64,000 nucleotides of DNA from Orbilia blumenaviensis. Its lineage: Eukaryota > Ascomycota > Orbiliomycetes > Orbiliales > Orbiliaceae. Below, piece after piece: positions 34,799 through 46,354 of the stretch. The stretch covers positions 2,232,001 through 2,296,000 of the forward strand of contig JAVHNS010000005.1 in assembly GCA_036872755.1 (NCBI GenBank), given 5' to 3'. The number at the start of each line of letters is the position of its first letter. Within the stretch, counting starts at the first letter, position 1. The position numbers and the translations under genes were made by a program. The notes under the pieces were generated by a model. The model did not search any database, was not told where the DNA came from, and was given only the letters and a program-made list of their open reading frames with translations.

Positions 34799-36067
34799 TT
34801 ATACTGTTGCGTGCACAGCCGGTGCTTTCTCGCTTGCAACCGGCACACTTTCCCCGGAACCCAGAAGTCGCTTTCTATATCTCCAATAATTCTTTCGAAC
34901 AGGGTCATACTTCGCGGCAAGCAGCATCAGAGCCTTTTTTTGGTTTTTGAGTAAGGCAAGTTAGCGAGGCGGTGCTCTAAAAAGGGGAATCCACCCATAG
35001 GATCTGGCAAATATTTCTCGTTATATCAAAGGAGTTCCAGGGCGCATCATACCTGCTCGGCTTTGCCTAAGTCTCCGGTTTGGTCGTATATTTCTGAGAG
35101 GACGTCGAGGGCATGGGACGAACTAATGTCGTCTTCCGAGTCAATCGGGGCAAACTGCCCGCAGAAATCCACCAGGGATACCACGTTGATATTTCCTTTT
35201 CGTAGAACCCTGAAAGGAAAGACAAAGGAGATTAATAACTATCGTTCGTAACCCGGTAGATTAATAAGAAAAAAAGGAAATAACAAAACCAAGAAAAAAA
35301 GAAATAAAATGATTTTTGCCAAAAATACGATGTTGGACTTACGCCTTCAAATAATTCCAAGGACTCGGGTTCTGCGGTGCAGTCAATATTGCATCTTTTG
35401 CGAACTTGACCTCTCGGTCTATTACACCTTCCGGCGGGCTCTCAATTCCTAACCTTCCGAGTGTGATGAAGTACCTATGATTCCAGGCACTGTTGTTTCT
35501 CACATCCTCCTTCAGCAATAACTCCATTGTGTCTAGCTCTTCCTTATCAAAAAGACTGAATCTTTTAACCAGCCATTGTCTATATGTCCAGACATGATAG
35601 TTTTTTGAATCTGATGCAAACATTTCATTCGTTCTCTCCCTTTCACCGGTGGGGTCATTCAGATGATCTATAATCAACTGCCTGTGATGCCAGATCTGAT
35701 AATTCTTCTCATATTGTTTAGCGATAGACTGCACCCAATCCAGCTCTTTCCTCCAGCTCCAGTTCGCTTTTTCGCCTTCAAGACTATTTGAAGCCTCAAG
35801 TGCCATTAACGTCTTGAACCGGTAACCCCATACAGTGTAATGGGCAGCATTCATGCCAATGATATCAGCTGTTAATTTAAGAACTTGCGGAGAATGGTCG
35901 TTAACAGCCATCACACCGCGTAAATACGACATTGCGACGACGTAGTCCGGATGGTACGCGATCTGGGCGAGGGGGTTCTCGCCATCATCCTGGGGGAGTG
36001 GGGTTATATGGGACCAGTCTGGATCAGTGGAATAATCGATCTCCTCATCGCTGTCGTAAGAAGCCAT
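34799..36067 (-). CDS. RAM2: Protein farnesyltransferase/geranylgeranyltransferase-I alpha subunit (three exons, 338 aa)
   Basis: Shared alpha subunit that, with a beta subunit, attaches farnesyl or geranylgeranyl to CaaX proteins such as Ras and Rho. Exons on the minus strand are 36067-35343, 35209-35053 and 34933-34799, 339 codons. PPTA helical-hairpin repeats are clear: AAHYTVWGYRFKTLMAL, KNYQIWHHRQLIIDHL, KNYHVWTYRQWLVKRF, NNSAWNHRYFITLG and NPSPWNYLKAVLRKG, the last made across the first intron. The third exon gives ALMLLAAKYDPVRKNYWRYR and the tail ending AVHATV. Length fits the family (about 330). The acidic N-terminus MASYDSDEEIDYSTDPDW is typical of fungal members. Cytosolic. Mevalonate kinase, which feeds the prenyl substrate, is 23 kb away, too far to imply linkage. 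Confidence 0.94.
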
Positions 36068-37305
36068 CCCTGAGGCTGTAGGCTAGATGAAAAAACGGTA
36101 TCCGTGGTATATCCGGAAGCTTTTAATGAATTGGAGTAGTTTCCAGGGCGTGGTATCGTTGGGCAACTGGGTTAGCGAGCTGTGAAGTAGGACGAAAGAT
36201 CACCATGTAGTTTCGGTTTCTACGGACTAAGATCGCCAAAGCTCTACGCGAGGTGGACGACCAAGCAACACATCAGCACCGCAGACGGCAAGTTTGTCGC
36301 TCGATCGAACTAGCCTCTAAAGTATCACGTGACAGAGCTGAGAAGAAGTATCGGGGATAGAACTCTTTATCATTGTATAGTAACGTTATCCTCCTTTGAG
36401 ACTTTTGTTCTTACTCTGGCCTTGGCTCCTTCATGAGGATATCCAAGGTATATCTAAGGTGGTCTCATTGATCCAAGGTATGTAATGTACCTGAACATCA
36501 TCATCATGCTTACTTGCTGCAGCTACTCCAGCCATTCAGGTTCGTTGCTGACCCGTTTGCGTCGTGAGGCAATTAAATCCGTTTTGCCGAGGCGATGAAA
36601 ATGACGACGCTAAACCGCAATCGCCCAGGCCGGACGGTCGGAGGAGCTCTCAGGCACCAGGCTAGCCTTTCTGGGCGGAGCAAACTCGCACTTCGGAACA
36701 TTCGCAAAGTTACATACCCCTCACGCCATCTCTGCGTCTTCGGAGGGTGAGAGCTGGCCAACGTCGTCAGGAACGATGGCTTCACGCGATTGAGATGCTT
36801 CAAGAAAGGCGATCAAGTGATCGAGGAGAAATATTGATTCAAATCACTGCGCACTCGTACTCGAATTGGCGATATGGGAGAGGTTGAGCTGGCGACGAGC
36901 ACAAATATTTGGGGGGAAGCATATCAGCAATCGACAGCTAGTTAGCTGAAGCTACCGTCGTTATGCAACCTTAGGTACCCACCCAGGGGTCTAGGATGGC
37001 TACCAATAGAACAGATATTATGATTCCAAATTTCATTTCCACCACCCCCCAATAGGGCGACATGAAACTGAGCATGTTTTCCAGAAGTTACTAAGAGTGC
37101 ATGGTGCTAGCATTCTCAAGGGTGTCGGCGATCGACTTGTTATCTCGCATCCTTCGGCCAGCCTAAAACCTTGCGTATAAAGAGCGATATGGCCGCCGTT
37201 CCGCATCCCGTTTCCCCTATCCTATTCATATCCCCTCTTCTAAAGCTCCAAGCTGTTATCGTGATACCTATCTTCGTACACATATTCTTATCCTGAGCTT
37301 TCACA
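36068..37305. other. Divergent intergenic region
   Basis: Contains the promoters of the farnesyltransferase alpha gene and the F-box-like gene. The minus-strand frame 36573-36803 has no recognisable features. A TATA box for the F-box-like gene is listed separately. No other feature. Confidence 0.55.
37176..37182 (+). promoter_or_regulatory. TATA box of the F-box-like gene
   Basis: TATAAAG lies 130 bp upstream of the start codon at 37306, followed by a CT-rich stretch typical of fungal transcription starts. Inferred from position. Confidence 0.45.
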
Positions 37306-38643
37306 ATGATTCAATACTATCCTGCGGAGATATGGCTATCAGTGTATGACCTACTCCCGAAGCGGGACTTAAAGAGCTTCTCGCGGTGCTCCAAGTATCA
37401 TCGGAAGCTCGCATTACCATTACTTCTTCGGCAAATCACGCTCTCGAAGTCTTCAATTGCGGCATTTGAGACTGGGAATCTGAGAAATTATAGAAAGGCT
37501 GTTCGGTAACTATCCCGAAATCCATGAGCACATCCGACCCATTGTAGCACGCAATATAACCCCAGTCTTCTAGTCTCCGCGTGATCACTTGCGTGAGATG
37601 TAGGTAATAGCGAGAATGCTTACAATTGTTCGTGTAGACAGATAAATTTCAAATCACAAGATCTCTGGGACCTCAATGCTTTTGAAGCTATAGACGTCCT
37701 CCGCATTTGGACAAACGGCCTCCGATTATTCCCCCATGTCGAGCAACTCGGGTTGTGGTACTCGACCACCTACGAGTTCCGATTCATCCTGCCACTAGCG
37801 GTTCTCCATAGAATCTCCAAATATGAGTTCTATCCGCGGCTCCGGTTGCTATCGATTGACAATAACCAGATACACTCTCATGAGTTTGGAACCATCAAAC
37901 GGTTCATGTACAAACAAGACATTGAAGCTGCGATCGCCTTGTCGCCTGAAAATAAGGAATTCCTAGCCCCTGCTCTTAACCCGGGATTATACCACGAAAA
38001 CGCAATTCCATACCCTCCCAAAGTCCAGAGTCTATACATAACCGACTCGGATGGCGGATCCTTTGACCTCTCAAGAGAGATCAATCCACTTCCAACCCTC
38101 CTATTCTCCCGCATGGCGGTTCTTGGAGGTACTCTTAAATATCTTTTTATATCCACTGGAGCCTTGCTCCATAATGGTAGGCTGCCTGCCCCGGTCTTTC
38201 CATCTGTTGAAGAGCTGTGGATACGCTTCTATGGCCCAGTAGGCGTGCCAATTGAGGTTTACGATGAAATCGCCCTTCGGTTCCCAAGCCTTTCACATCT
38301 ACGACTAGATGACTTCACATGTGACGGATATGACGTCATCGATGTGATAGATATCTATATGTGTCTATCCAATCTCCAAAACCTCAAAAAGGCATTAGTG
38401 CCCTGGCCGCGATGGGCATATAATATGGATCTCCCTGGCGACGAGCTGGTGGAACATATCACGTACGCAGAGGGCCTTGGGAATCTTGACTATATCGATT
38501 TCAGGAGCTTGAATTCGTTTTCTGAGGAAGGGTTGGATGGGAATCGGCAACCTAGGGTGTGTAGGGTGAGTAAGAAGGAACGAAGGTTTTGGGAGAGGTA
38601 TTATATGCCGGGACATTATGTGGCCTTCGATGATGAGTATTGA
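37306..38643 (+). CDS. F-box-like protein (two exons, 401 aa)
   Basis: Exon 1 (37306-37505) encodes an F-box-like helix set, MIQYYPAEIWLSVYDLLPKR then DLKSFSRCSKYHRKLALPLL. A phase-2 intron (37506-37637) joins it to exon 2 (37638-38643), beginning QINFKSQDLWDLNAFEAIDV. The rest contains spaced leucine-rich elements such as FPHVEQLGLWYS, YPRLRLLSIDNNQ, FPSVEELWIRFYG, FPSLSHLRLDDFTC and LGNLDYIDFRSLN, in the manner of fungal F-box/LRR-like proteins. Such proteins join Skp1-cullin ligases to substrates; the substrate is unknown and the F-box is weak. The C-terminal RRFWERYYMPGHYVAF motif is polar and aromatic. The second exon has no ATG of its own at a suitable place, supporting splicing. Confidence 0.78.
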
Positions 38644-39093
38644 GAATGAGTTCCTTTTCCTTTCGTTTACACTATTCTATTATATGTTTGTAATGCGGGT
38701 TGACCGTCAGCATAGAGGGTGCGAATGTATGAAGCTTGATAAACATTCAATGAAACATGCAGTTCGTATCGTGATTTGACGCCTTTTTGATACGTGCTAT
38801 GTCAATGGTATTCGCGGATTCGCGCCCCGACCATCATATCTAAGTTAAGCAGCTACCGATACATCATATTAAGTGCAGCCGCACAGCTGGAAGATCTATT
38901 GAGATAGCAAGATTCAGAGATATGGAACACGAGTTGGGAATCCGTCTTAACGGGTGGGCGAGGAACAGGGTCCCTGCATGCTCCACAAGACCCTACGGCA
39001 AGCCCTGGAAGAGCTCCTGTACTGGGTAACATCATAACTCGGATTGCCGTGACCATGAATTGTACATACGTGTGTGGAATCTTGAACGGAGGG

Positions 39094-39114
39094 AAAAAAA
39101 AAAAAAAAAAAAAA
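39094..39114. repeat. A21 homopolymer
   Basis: Uninterrupted run of 21 A in the spacer. No flanking direct repeat was seen. Confidence 0.9.
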
Positions 39115-40285
39115 CCAAAGATCGCGTTACCCGTTTTCCGGAGGGTCTTGGAACGGGCTTCCCGTGCCCCTTCGCTTCGCTGTTTCCGCAGATATGTGAC
39201 AACGGGCTACCAGTTGCCGAAGCCCCTTAGCCTTGAATCTTGTAAATCGATTTGTACCACACGCGGTCGAAGCAGACCTTGGAATCAGCAAGCATACATA
39301 CATTCCTTAGATCAAAGCCAGCATTCCTGGCGCAGCTATCCCGATGGCAAAGCTTGTTGTGTGGCCAACCTCCAGAATCCGGAAAGGGAATGTTGTTCAT
39401 GCGACATGGGGTCAATCCAACTTCCTCCGAGAAGTAAATTCTGCCGAAGAAGTGAAGCAACATAATTCGACGACACTATTAGACTCTCTTTCATTTCGGA
39501 ACTACTGGAATTCTTGAATATGCAAGGTATCTCAGCCTTTTCCAACAAGCCCGAACGAAATTGCGACGGCCTAGTAATAAAAAGGTCGAGACCCTAGTTC
39601 TGCGGCAGGTTTGACATGTTTTGTAGCAAGTGGTTGACCCAAGTATGCACTCACCCAGCTGCAAAAGCACCAGTTTTCCTGCATGGAGACTCCACACAGC
39701 TTGTGCAGCTGCATCACCCAAATCTGGCTTGAAGATCTTATTCCTCACAGATCCATAAATCAAGTTTTTCAGCTCTCCAACCACCTCCAAAGGAATCACA
39801 TCAGGTAACTCCCCTATTGGTGGGCTTCCCGAGATTTATATGTCGGCTGGAATCGTCCTCGCGAATCGTCAGATCCCAATGAATGGAAGAGACGGAACAA
39901 TACCCTTGCCAACTGGAGAGGGTGAAAAATCAGCACCTGCCTGATCTTTCTCGTGACTGGCTCTATGTTGGATCTGGGCCACCCTTGCAGCAAGGTTCAT
40001 CGAATGGGATGCCGGATAGCACAAGCTGGGCACTTTTTTTTTTCTTCTCTTGTGCACCCTGAGCTTAGTATTTATTCCTTGTTCCGTGTGCGACCCTGTG
40101 AACTGGCGAAATCGGGAATCGGACTCGCAGTTCTGTGGAGGTCGGGCTGGGATTCATATAAGGCCCATGGGTTCCCGGAGAATTTTGGATAGATTAGTTG
40201 AGTAATTGAAATCAGTCCTCTGATACAACCCCGCGAACAGAACTGGTACTCAGGTATATATCTGTAACAATATCCATAGTTAGAT

Positions 40286-40316
40286 ACCCAATTGATCACT
40301 ATCAAGCAGTATTTAT

Positions 40317-40348
<32 letters not shown>

Positions 40349-40357
40349 CCCAATTGA
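40286..40357 (+). mobile_element. Short A-tailed insertion flanked by 10-bp direct repeats
   Basis: The decamer ACCCAATTGA occurs at 40286-40295 and again at 40348-40357. Between them lies about 52 nt: a 26-nt segment starting TCACTATCAAGCAGTATTTA and then a run of A up to 40348. A poly(A) end placed directly against a target-site duplication is the usual mark of LINE-type reverse transcription of a short RNA. The piece is too short to identify its source, and chance or slippage remain possible. Confidence 0.4.
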
Positions 40358-40370
40358 CATAATTGGCACG

Positions 40371-41912
40371 ATGGATACCGGATATTCATTGAAACAAGTG
40401 CTGGCAGTGGCAAAAGTGCACCCATTTTATAACTCTGATATTGAATATCCGCCTACTCCAGAGGAAGTATCGGAAATTGTGAAGAGCATCAATAAAGAGG
40501 ATGCTGATGGCACTAACCTGAGTGCCCTACCACTGTCAACGAAGGAAACACTGTGAGCTACAAACTTCACAGCATCATCTCTTCAAACTCACAAATGCTA
40601 ACAACGATGATAATTAGATATCCCACTATCAACCGCCTATGGCAAGATACAAACCCTAATAACACTTTTCGAAATTCGGTTTACATTGGTACGACTGGTG
40701 GCGGTTCGGGCGGGGTCCCCATGCTCTTTGCCACAGATGTCTTCGAAAACCGAAGGCACCGAGCAGCCACAGGCGCTCTGGCTAAGGCCTGCGGAGTGAT
40801 CGAGCCTGGAGATGTCATATTCTCAGTCCATGTATCTGGAAATCTATACCGGTATGATACCCCCTAATCTAGCAGTATATATGATTCAATTTGATGCAGT
40901 AGCTAACCTTCCCGTCTGCAGGGCCATGGACCTTATGACTGAAATATTTGAAACGGCTGGCGCCTCGGTACTATGCGGAGGGATAAGCATGCAAGGAGAA
41001 GCAAGTGTGGAAGCCGCAATTAATCTGGGTGCGAATGCATTCGCAGGTGACGGCAGTCAAGCCCTCCTTTTCGCGAACTATGTTGCCTCCATACCAGCCG
41101 AACGGCGAGCAAAGCTCAACATTAAAAAAGTCATCTACACATCTGACCCTCTGACCCGAGACCAAAGGAAAATAGTTTCATCGGTCTTAGGTGCAAAAAT
41201 ATACTCGATCAATGGGAGTTGCGAGGCAGGAGGGTGGTGTGTCGCGAATTTCTCAGCAACCGGAGAACCGGATGATGACGGCGTAGACTTTATCTATGAT
41301 ACGCGGATGATGGTGGTTGAAATCCTACCTCCTTCATTACTTGACGAATCCAACGCCGGAGGGGAGACTCGCCCTGTGCCTGACGGGGAAAAGGGTATTC
41401 TTGTTCAAACTTCACTCTCGAGATTAAGGAATCCGTTAGTCAGATATGTCACCGGTGACCTAGCGAGCCTACGGCCTTTTCCCGCCACAGACAAGATTTC
41501 ACCTAAGGATGCACAGTATCTTCGTGTCATGAGGTTTTATGGTCGGGACCGTCGATTCAGTTTCAAGTGGTTTGGCGAGTACTTCGAGTTCCCTAAGATC
41601 AAGGAATGTATACAAACAAAGGGGTGGGGGGTCCTGCAGTATCAGATCCTGTTAGAAAGCTCTCTGGAGACAGAGAAACTTCTTCTAACGATTAGATTGT
41701 ACCGTTTAGACCCAAGCCTGGTCGGGCCGGGAGAAGAGCCTTTGGCTTCAGATGAAGATGTTGTACAGGGCTTGAAGAAGTTCTTTGTAGTTTTTGAGGA
41801 GAACGGGAATAACGATGATTTTAAGGTGGAGTTTTTAAAGGATATGGATGGGTTTGAAAAGAGCAAGACGGGGAACAAGGTTATGAATTTCGTTGATCGG
41901 AGCAAGCACTGA
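40371..41912 (+). CDS. PaaK-like adenylate-forming enzyme (three exons, 468 aa)
   Basis: Member of the acyl/aryl-CoA ligase (ANL) superfamily, closest in form to phenylacetate-CoA ligase-like proteins: activates a carboxylate with ATP, perhaps then to CoA. Exons are 40371-40552, 40618-40851 and 40922-41912; phases close at 469 codons. The phosphate loop is YIGTTGGGSGGVPMLF (about residues 83-98). Later motifs are YSINGSCEAGGW, VRYVTGDLASL (about 309-319), and the C-terminal hinge region GRDRRFSFKWFGEYFEF (about 346-362). The usual A8 GRxDD/K motif is replaced by GRDRRFSFK. No carrier or reductase domain follows, so it is free-standing. The start is 23 bp after an A27 run. Substrate unknown; no neighbouring pathway genes give a clue. 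Confidence 0.82.
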
Positions 41913-44140
41913 TTGGCTCACCGAAATCCCCTAGTCAATGATAAAGAGATCACGATAGGTCAGCTTCAAGGAGTCATATAATTATCCTAAACCGTGTGGT
42001 AGAATATATAAATATCTATATTTGGTGTTCCCTAATGAAATTGTGATCAAAGAGAAGATACTACTTTGCCTTTGAAAACAGTGCTTTCACGTATACGCAG
42101 GTTCAGCCCACGGATTAATCAAACATAAAAGCTAAGTCCTGGAGTACGTAGTTGGAATCCAGGTACGGGACAAAGCACGACTACGATCGTAAAAGCTATA
42201 AAATAGTAGGCAGGAAGCTTAGAGCGCAGGATTTATATATTTTGGGGGGGTTGGAATCTACATTGTGCAGAAGGTCCGGGTATCGTATAACAGACGGTCG
42301 TACAATTGAGATAACAAGCAGGTTAGAACGATATAAAATAATATTATACCACTACTTTTGGGGCCAGCTAACTTGTTATTAAAACCCTCGAAATCTATGA
42401 CTTCACGGGGGTTCGACACCCTCGCTAATCTACGGCATTATTCCCAATTCCATAATTTAAACAGGGCCTGGGGGGGGCCTCTTGCTCCTCGTGGAGGCTG
42501 GTTTACGAGACCAGTGTCTATCGCTATGATACTCATCAATACTTTTTTTTTTTCAACAACTACAACATTGTGCCAGAAATGTGCTTAGATCGATATTGCA
42601 ACTTGCATGAGAATTAGAACTCTATTCTTGTCGAAAATATAGTATTGCAGTTGGGATCTGTACCCTCATGTATGTAATTAGGCTGTCCCAGTATATCCAA
42701 CCCCTTATTTTTCTAGCGCAGTAATGCAATCTTGAGACTTGATCTACTGAATAAACTTATGTATACAATCGTCATTCAAACCATCAAGAGGGCGCTCAGA
42801 CTGTATTTAGCAGTTATCAAACGCAAGTTGATGTCACATTTTTTAAAACTCTTGATCATGATCCCATCAGGTGTAGTTGCGAACGTGTATATACTGGCTA
42901 CTTATGATCAACTCTCGGCTATATTCTAGCAGACCATATTCACAGCATATGGCATCGGATCTGCACATGTCATCTACAGGAATGCATTAGCATTTTGATA
43001 TTTGGGCGCGTGAGTAGTGCCAAGTATAGTAGCTGGTGTTCCGTAAGCGCTTGGGTTGACGCCGTGGCCGTGGCACAAACCCGCAGACCTGCTAGTTACG
43101 ACGTAACTTTGGGGCTACCATGGCTTGGGCTAATATGGTTTAATATTTGAACTAGATGGGCTTTCGGTTATATCCTTTTTTAACCAAGTCTTTTATAACG
43201 CAATTTTATCTGAATTCAGCTTCGCTGATGTGTCAAGATCGCGATCTTGGATTTTTTAAGATTAGACTCAATCTTATAATATCATGGTCAATGCTTGCTG
43301 ATATATTAATATATTGTCCCTCAAGGCTTTATACCTTACCCGCGTCCACAGCTTAGGATTGGTCGAGCTTCATAGGTAATCTTCAGACTTTTGTATCCAG
43401 GCTGCGAGTTTCCGAGATAATTGACCTGTCCAAAAGTATATTGATAAGTGATTTCAAATCTACATTGAAGAGTTGATCGACAATTTAATTTCGGGCGCTG
43501 GCGGGTTATGGGAATCTGGCTAATTACGCACTTGTATGTATCTTGGGTAACCCAAGTTGAGGGAAACCTTAAAATAGATTGCTTGGAATTTTCTGGGAAT
43601 ACTACCAGCTTTTCTCTTCAGATAATAAATTCCAAGACTACAATTGTACAATGCTGCAATTCTGCAGTTGAACGTTCTAAATTATTAAAGACGTAGAGTC
43701 AAGCAATAACGTTAATCTCCGGTAAGCTAGTGCATGTCATAGCGGATTGTTCCTTTTTTATTATTTTTTTTTTATGCATAATGCACATGTGGAGTTTGCA
43801 CGTTTGCAGAACGGATAGCTCCCGAGGGTTCGAAGCCGAGGTTGACGTCGTTTTTTATGCAACATGACGACGACGACAACGGCCTGCAAACTTAGCTTCT
43901 TCTTGGATCCAACATAATTTTTTCTTCAAACCTTCCAACAATAAAATTGTAGGTACCTCGCTCGCTCCAATTGCATCTTCAACCACCCCACCACGAAAGT
44001 TATAATAATAACGTTTATATGTTAAAACGTCTACTAACCCGAAGCCCACAATAGAAAAGCTCCCGGATTTAGCTGCTTACGCTACCCCGGGCTGAGGGAA
44101 AGGAAAAGAAAGGCGGGAGGTTGAAAAAAAAAAGGACGGA
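41913..44140. other. Gene-poor AT-rich region
   Basis: No supported gene. Around 42410-42420 there is a B-box-like GGTTCGACACC inside a possible five-pair T-arm, with a T11 run at 42543-42553; no matching tRNA acceptor stem or A box is convincing. The frames at 42732-42929, 43156-43356 and the minus-strand 43855-44049 show no domain. Confidence 0.5.
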
Positions 44141-44389
44141 ATGTCCCGTCTCACCGGTCTCCAACGCGAAGTCCTGTCTCTCTACCGCGCCTGCCTCCGT
44201 GCCGTATACCACAAACCCATCGATAGCCGGTCACATTTCAAATCCTTTGTTATCCAGGAATTTCGAAAGTATGCGGCGGGGGTGGATCGGAAGGATTTTG
44301 ACACCGTCGAGTTCTTGCTGAGGAAGGGGAAGAGGCAGTTGGAGGTTTATGGGGATCCGAATATTAAGAGGATGACAGCGGTGGGGTAG
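44141..44389 (+). CDS. SDH6: Succinate dehydrogenase assembly factor 1, LYR family (single exon, 82 aa)
   Basis: Mitochondrial matrix chaperone that helps insert iron-sulfur clusters into the Sdh2 subunit of complex II. The start MSRLTGLQREVLSLYRACLR contains the LYR tripeptide at residues 14-16. The body has FKSFVIQEFRKYAAGVDR and FDTVEFLLRKGKRQLEVYGD, which match the Sdh6/SDHAF1 family, including the RKGxRQLE element. Length (82) is that of the family (79 in yeast). No intron. Start chosen at 44141; the frame at 44121 is a different one. High confidence in the family. Confidence 0.92.
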   Translation: MSRLTGLQREVLSLYRACLRAVYHKPIDSRSHFKSFVIQEFRKYAAGVDRKDFDTVEFLLRKGKRQLEVYGDPNIKRMTAVG

Positions 44390-46318
44390 TTATGGGAGGG
44401 CTTCAATCGGAGTTGCCTGGCTATGCACATGTGGATAGTGGAATAATGGCACATCGGTTACCGTTTTATTTGTGGTTGCACTGAGAGCGGACCAGTATCT
44501 GCCACGAGGTTTTTGGAGGAATACGACGCAAAAAATCGCCATCCACAAAACCAAGCCACGCGAGAGATGAGGCGTGGAGCGGGCGGTATGGGGAAAGAGA
44601 GAATCGCACGCAAATCACGAGGTTGAAAATTTTAATTATATATCTATATCTAAGACTCACGAGGGGTTTGGATTCTATTGTTTTTTCTCTCTCTGAGAAA
44701 TTGCATTAGAAAGCAGCTCTTTCCCCTCTCCCGTTTTCTTCCTGTTACCCGCCCCTCACTTCTTCCATGAATCCCGAGATTTCTTTGGCAATCCCTCCGC
44801 TGTTTATATATTTCCTAAAGAAGTAGGATTCTAGAACAAAAAATACTCTAGGGGGCGGAATGGGGTTGGGCAAAAGAGAAAAAAAAAAGCCTCCGGCTGG
44901 GTTTGGAAGTGTGCTTTTCGGTGGAAATTTGATAACAATTTCGCCAGCTCCAAGATTTTTTTTGCTTCGGGCGCTATCGACAAGGGGGTAGACGTGGGAG
45001 GACCGACGACCGATTAAGGCTAAGCGGTTGCAACCTTGGTGGGGCGTTAATAACCCGATTTCTGCAAGAGAATGCGATTATCACCATTTAATATGAAAAT
45101 GGTTTGCTGGGCCGTGAGTCGATTTCACTATATACAAGAGCGGCCGGAAGGGGTGGAAGAGGAATTGGAACCGCCCCTGGCATCTGGAATAATATTGGCC
45201 CTTGCGATATTTTTTAGATGCTCAGGAATATATAAAGTCTACGAATGGCGTAGAGGTCAAGGGCCACGTGTTTTTCCTGTTTGATAGATGAGAATCGTCC
45301 AAGGGGATGCATATGTTTTTGCAAAAGGTAGGACGGGAGCACAAAATAAAAAAAAAAACCCGATGGCCTGAAAAAAGCTTAGGCCCTGCTTCTTAAAATA
45401 AAGATCGGCCACCCCTGACGGTATATAAAATTTGAGCTCACAAAGCTTGACCGGGTAAGGCGCAGGGATGGGAGCTGAAGGGTGTGGCGGCGATGACAGA
45501 ATCGCAGCTGAGGAAAAATAAAAAAAAAAAACGGATGGCTGTCGACGTCGGCAATATCGAGTAGGTTCACATGAACAAACAAAGGTAACTATACCGTGCT
45601 AGAGGTTCCGATTGTGTAATCATCTGGCTTCTTGCACCCTGGTGATCACACCTAAGAAAAAAAGTCTGTTTCTTGGGGACCTCGCTGTCACACACTGAGA
45701 GGGAGCTTGGGGACGGGTCCTGTGAATTCCCGCCAGTGGGGTCTCTGGCTGAGGCTTGGCCGATCACAGTTTGGTGCGTGCAAAATTTCAACATCACGGC
45801 CTCTTCACCGTGATGGTGAGCTTTTTTCTCACTAATCAAGAATTAGACGGTGGCGCCCGCAGGCTCACGGAAATCGGCTGCAGGGGTAAACCAATCCAAT
45901 TGATGCAATCGAGCGTCGGCTCAGCTGAACCGAGCGAGGGACCTCCGCCGCTGTTCGTGGTGTTTTAGTTTTTCTACAACGGTTCTGCGATACCATCTGT
46001 TTCTCAAGGAATCCTCGAACATGCCATTCCACGAGAGATCTGTCTGATTGTTTCGTCGGTGGGGACGTGGGACTTGACAGATGATGTCGGCAGCTTGCTG
46101 TGACAAGACCCATTTTCTGGAACTCCGAGTCGTACATACTTACTAGTGAGACTCTTTAATGGAACATAACATATTCCTTTTTTTCCCCTCCCTCTCTTCC
46201 CAGGTCCTGTTGTTTATTTCGCCTCCAAAAACCAAAGCTCCTGCGCTTCCCGTCGCCTCCTCCTATTAGAAAGCAGAAAGTGGCATGGTTTGCTGGATTG
46301 GAGCGAGTTTTAGCAGGG

Positions 46319-46354
<36 letters not shown>

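Larger units (their letters stand above)
38644..40370. other. Intergenic region before the adenylating enzyme
   Basis: No supported gene. Contains an A21 run at 39094-39114, a T10 run near 40035, and the A-tailed segment with flanking direct repeats at 40286-40357 listed separately. Overlapping small frames at 39049-39548 on both strands show no domain. A string resembling part of 5S rRNA near 38840 was checked and rejected. Confidence 0.5.

Noticed and set aside
38800..39060. 5S rRNA-like string near 38840
   Set aside because: Only a short GTTAAGCAGCTA-type match; no paired stems or internal control region could be aligned.
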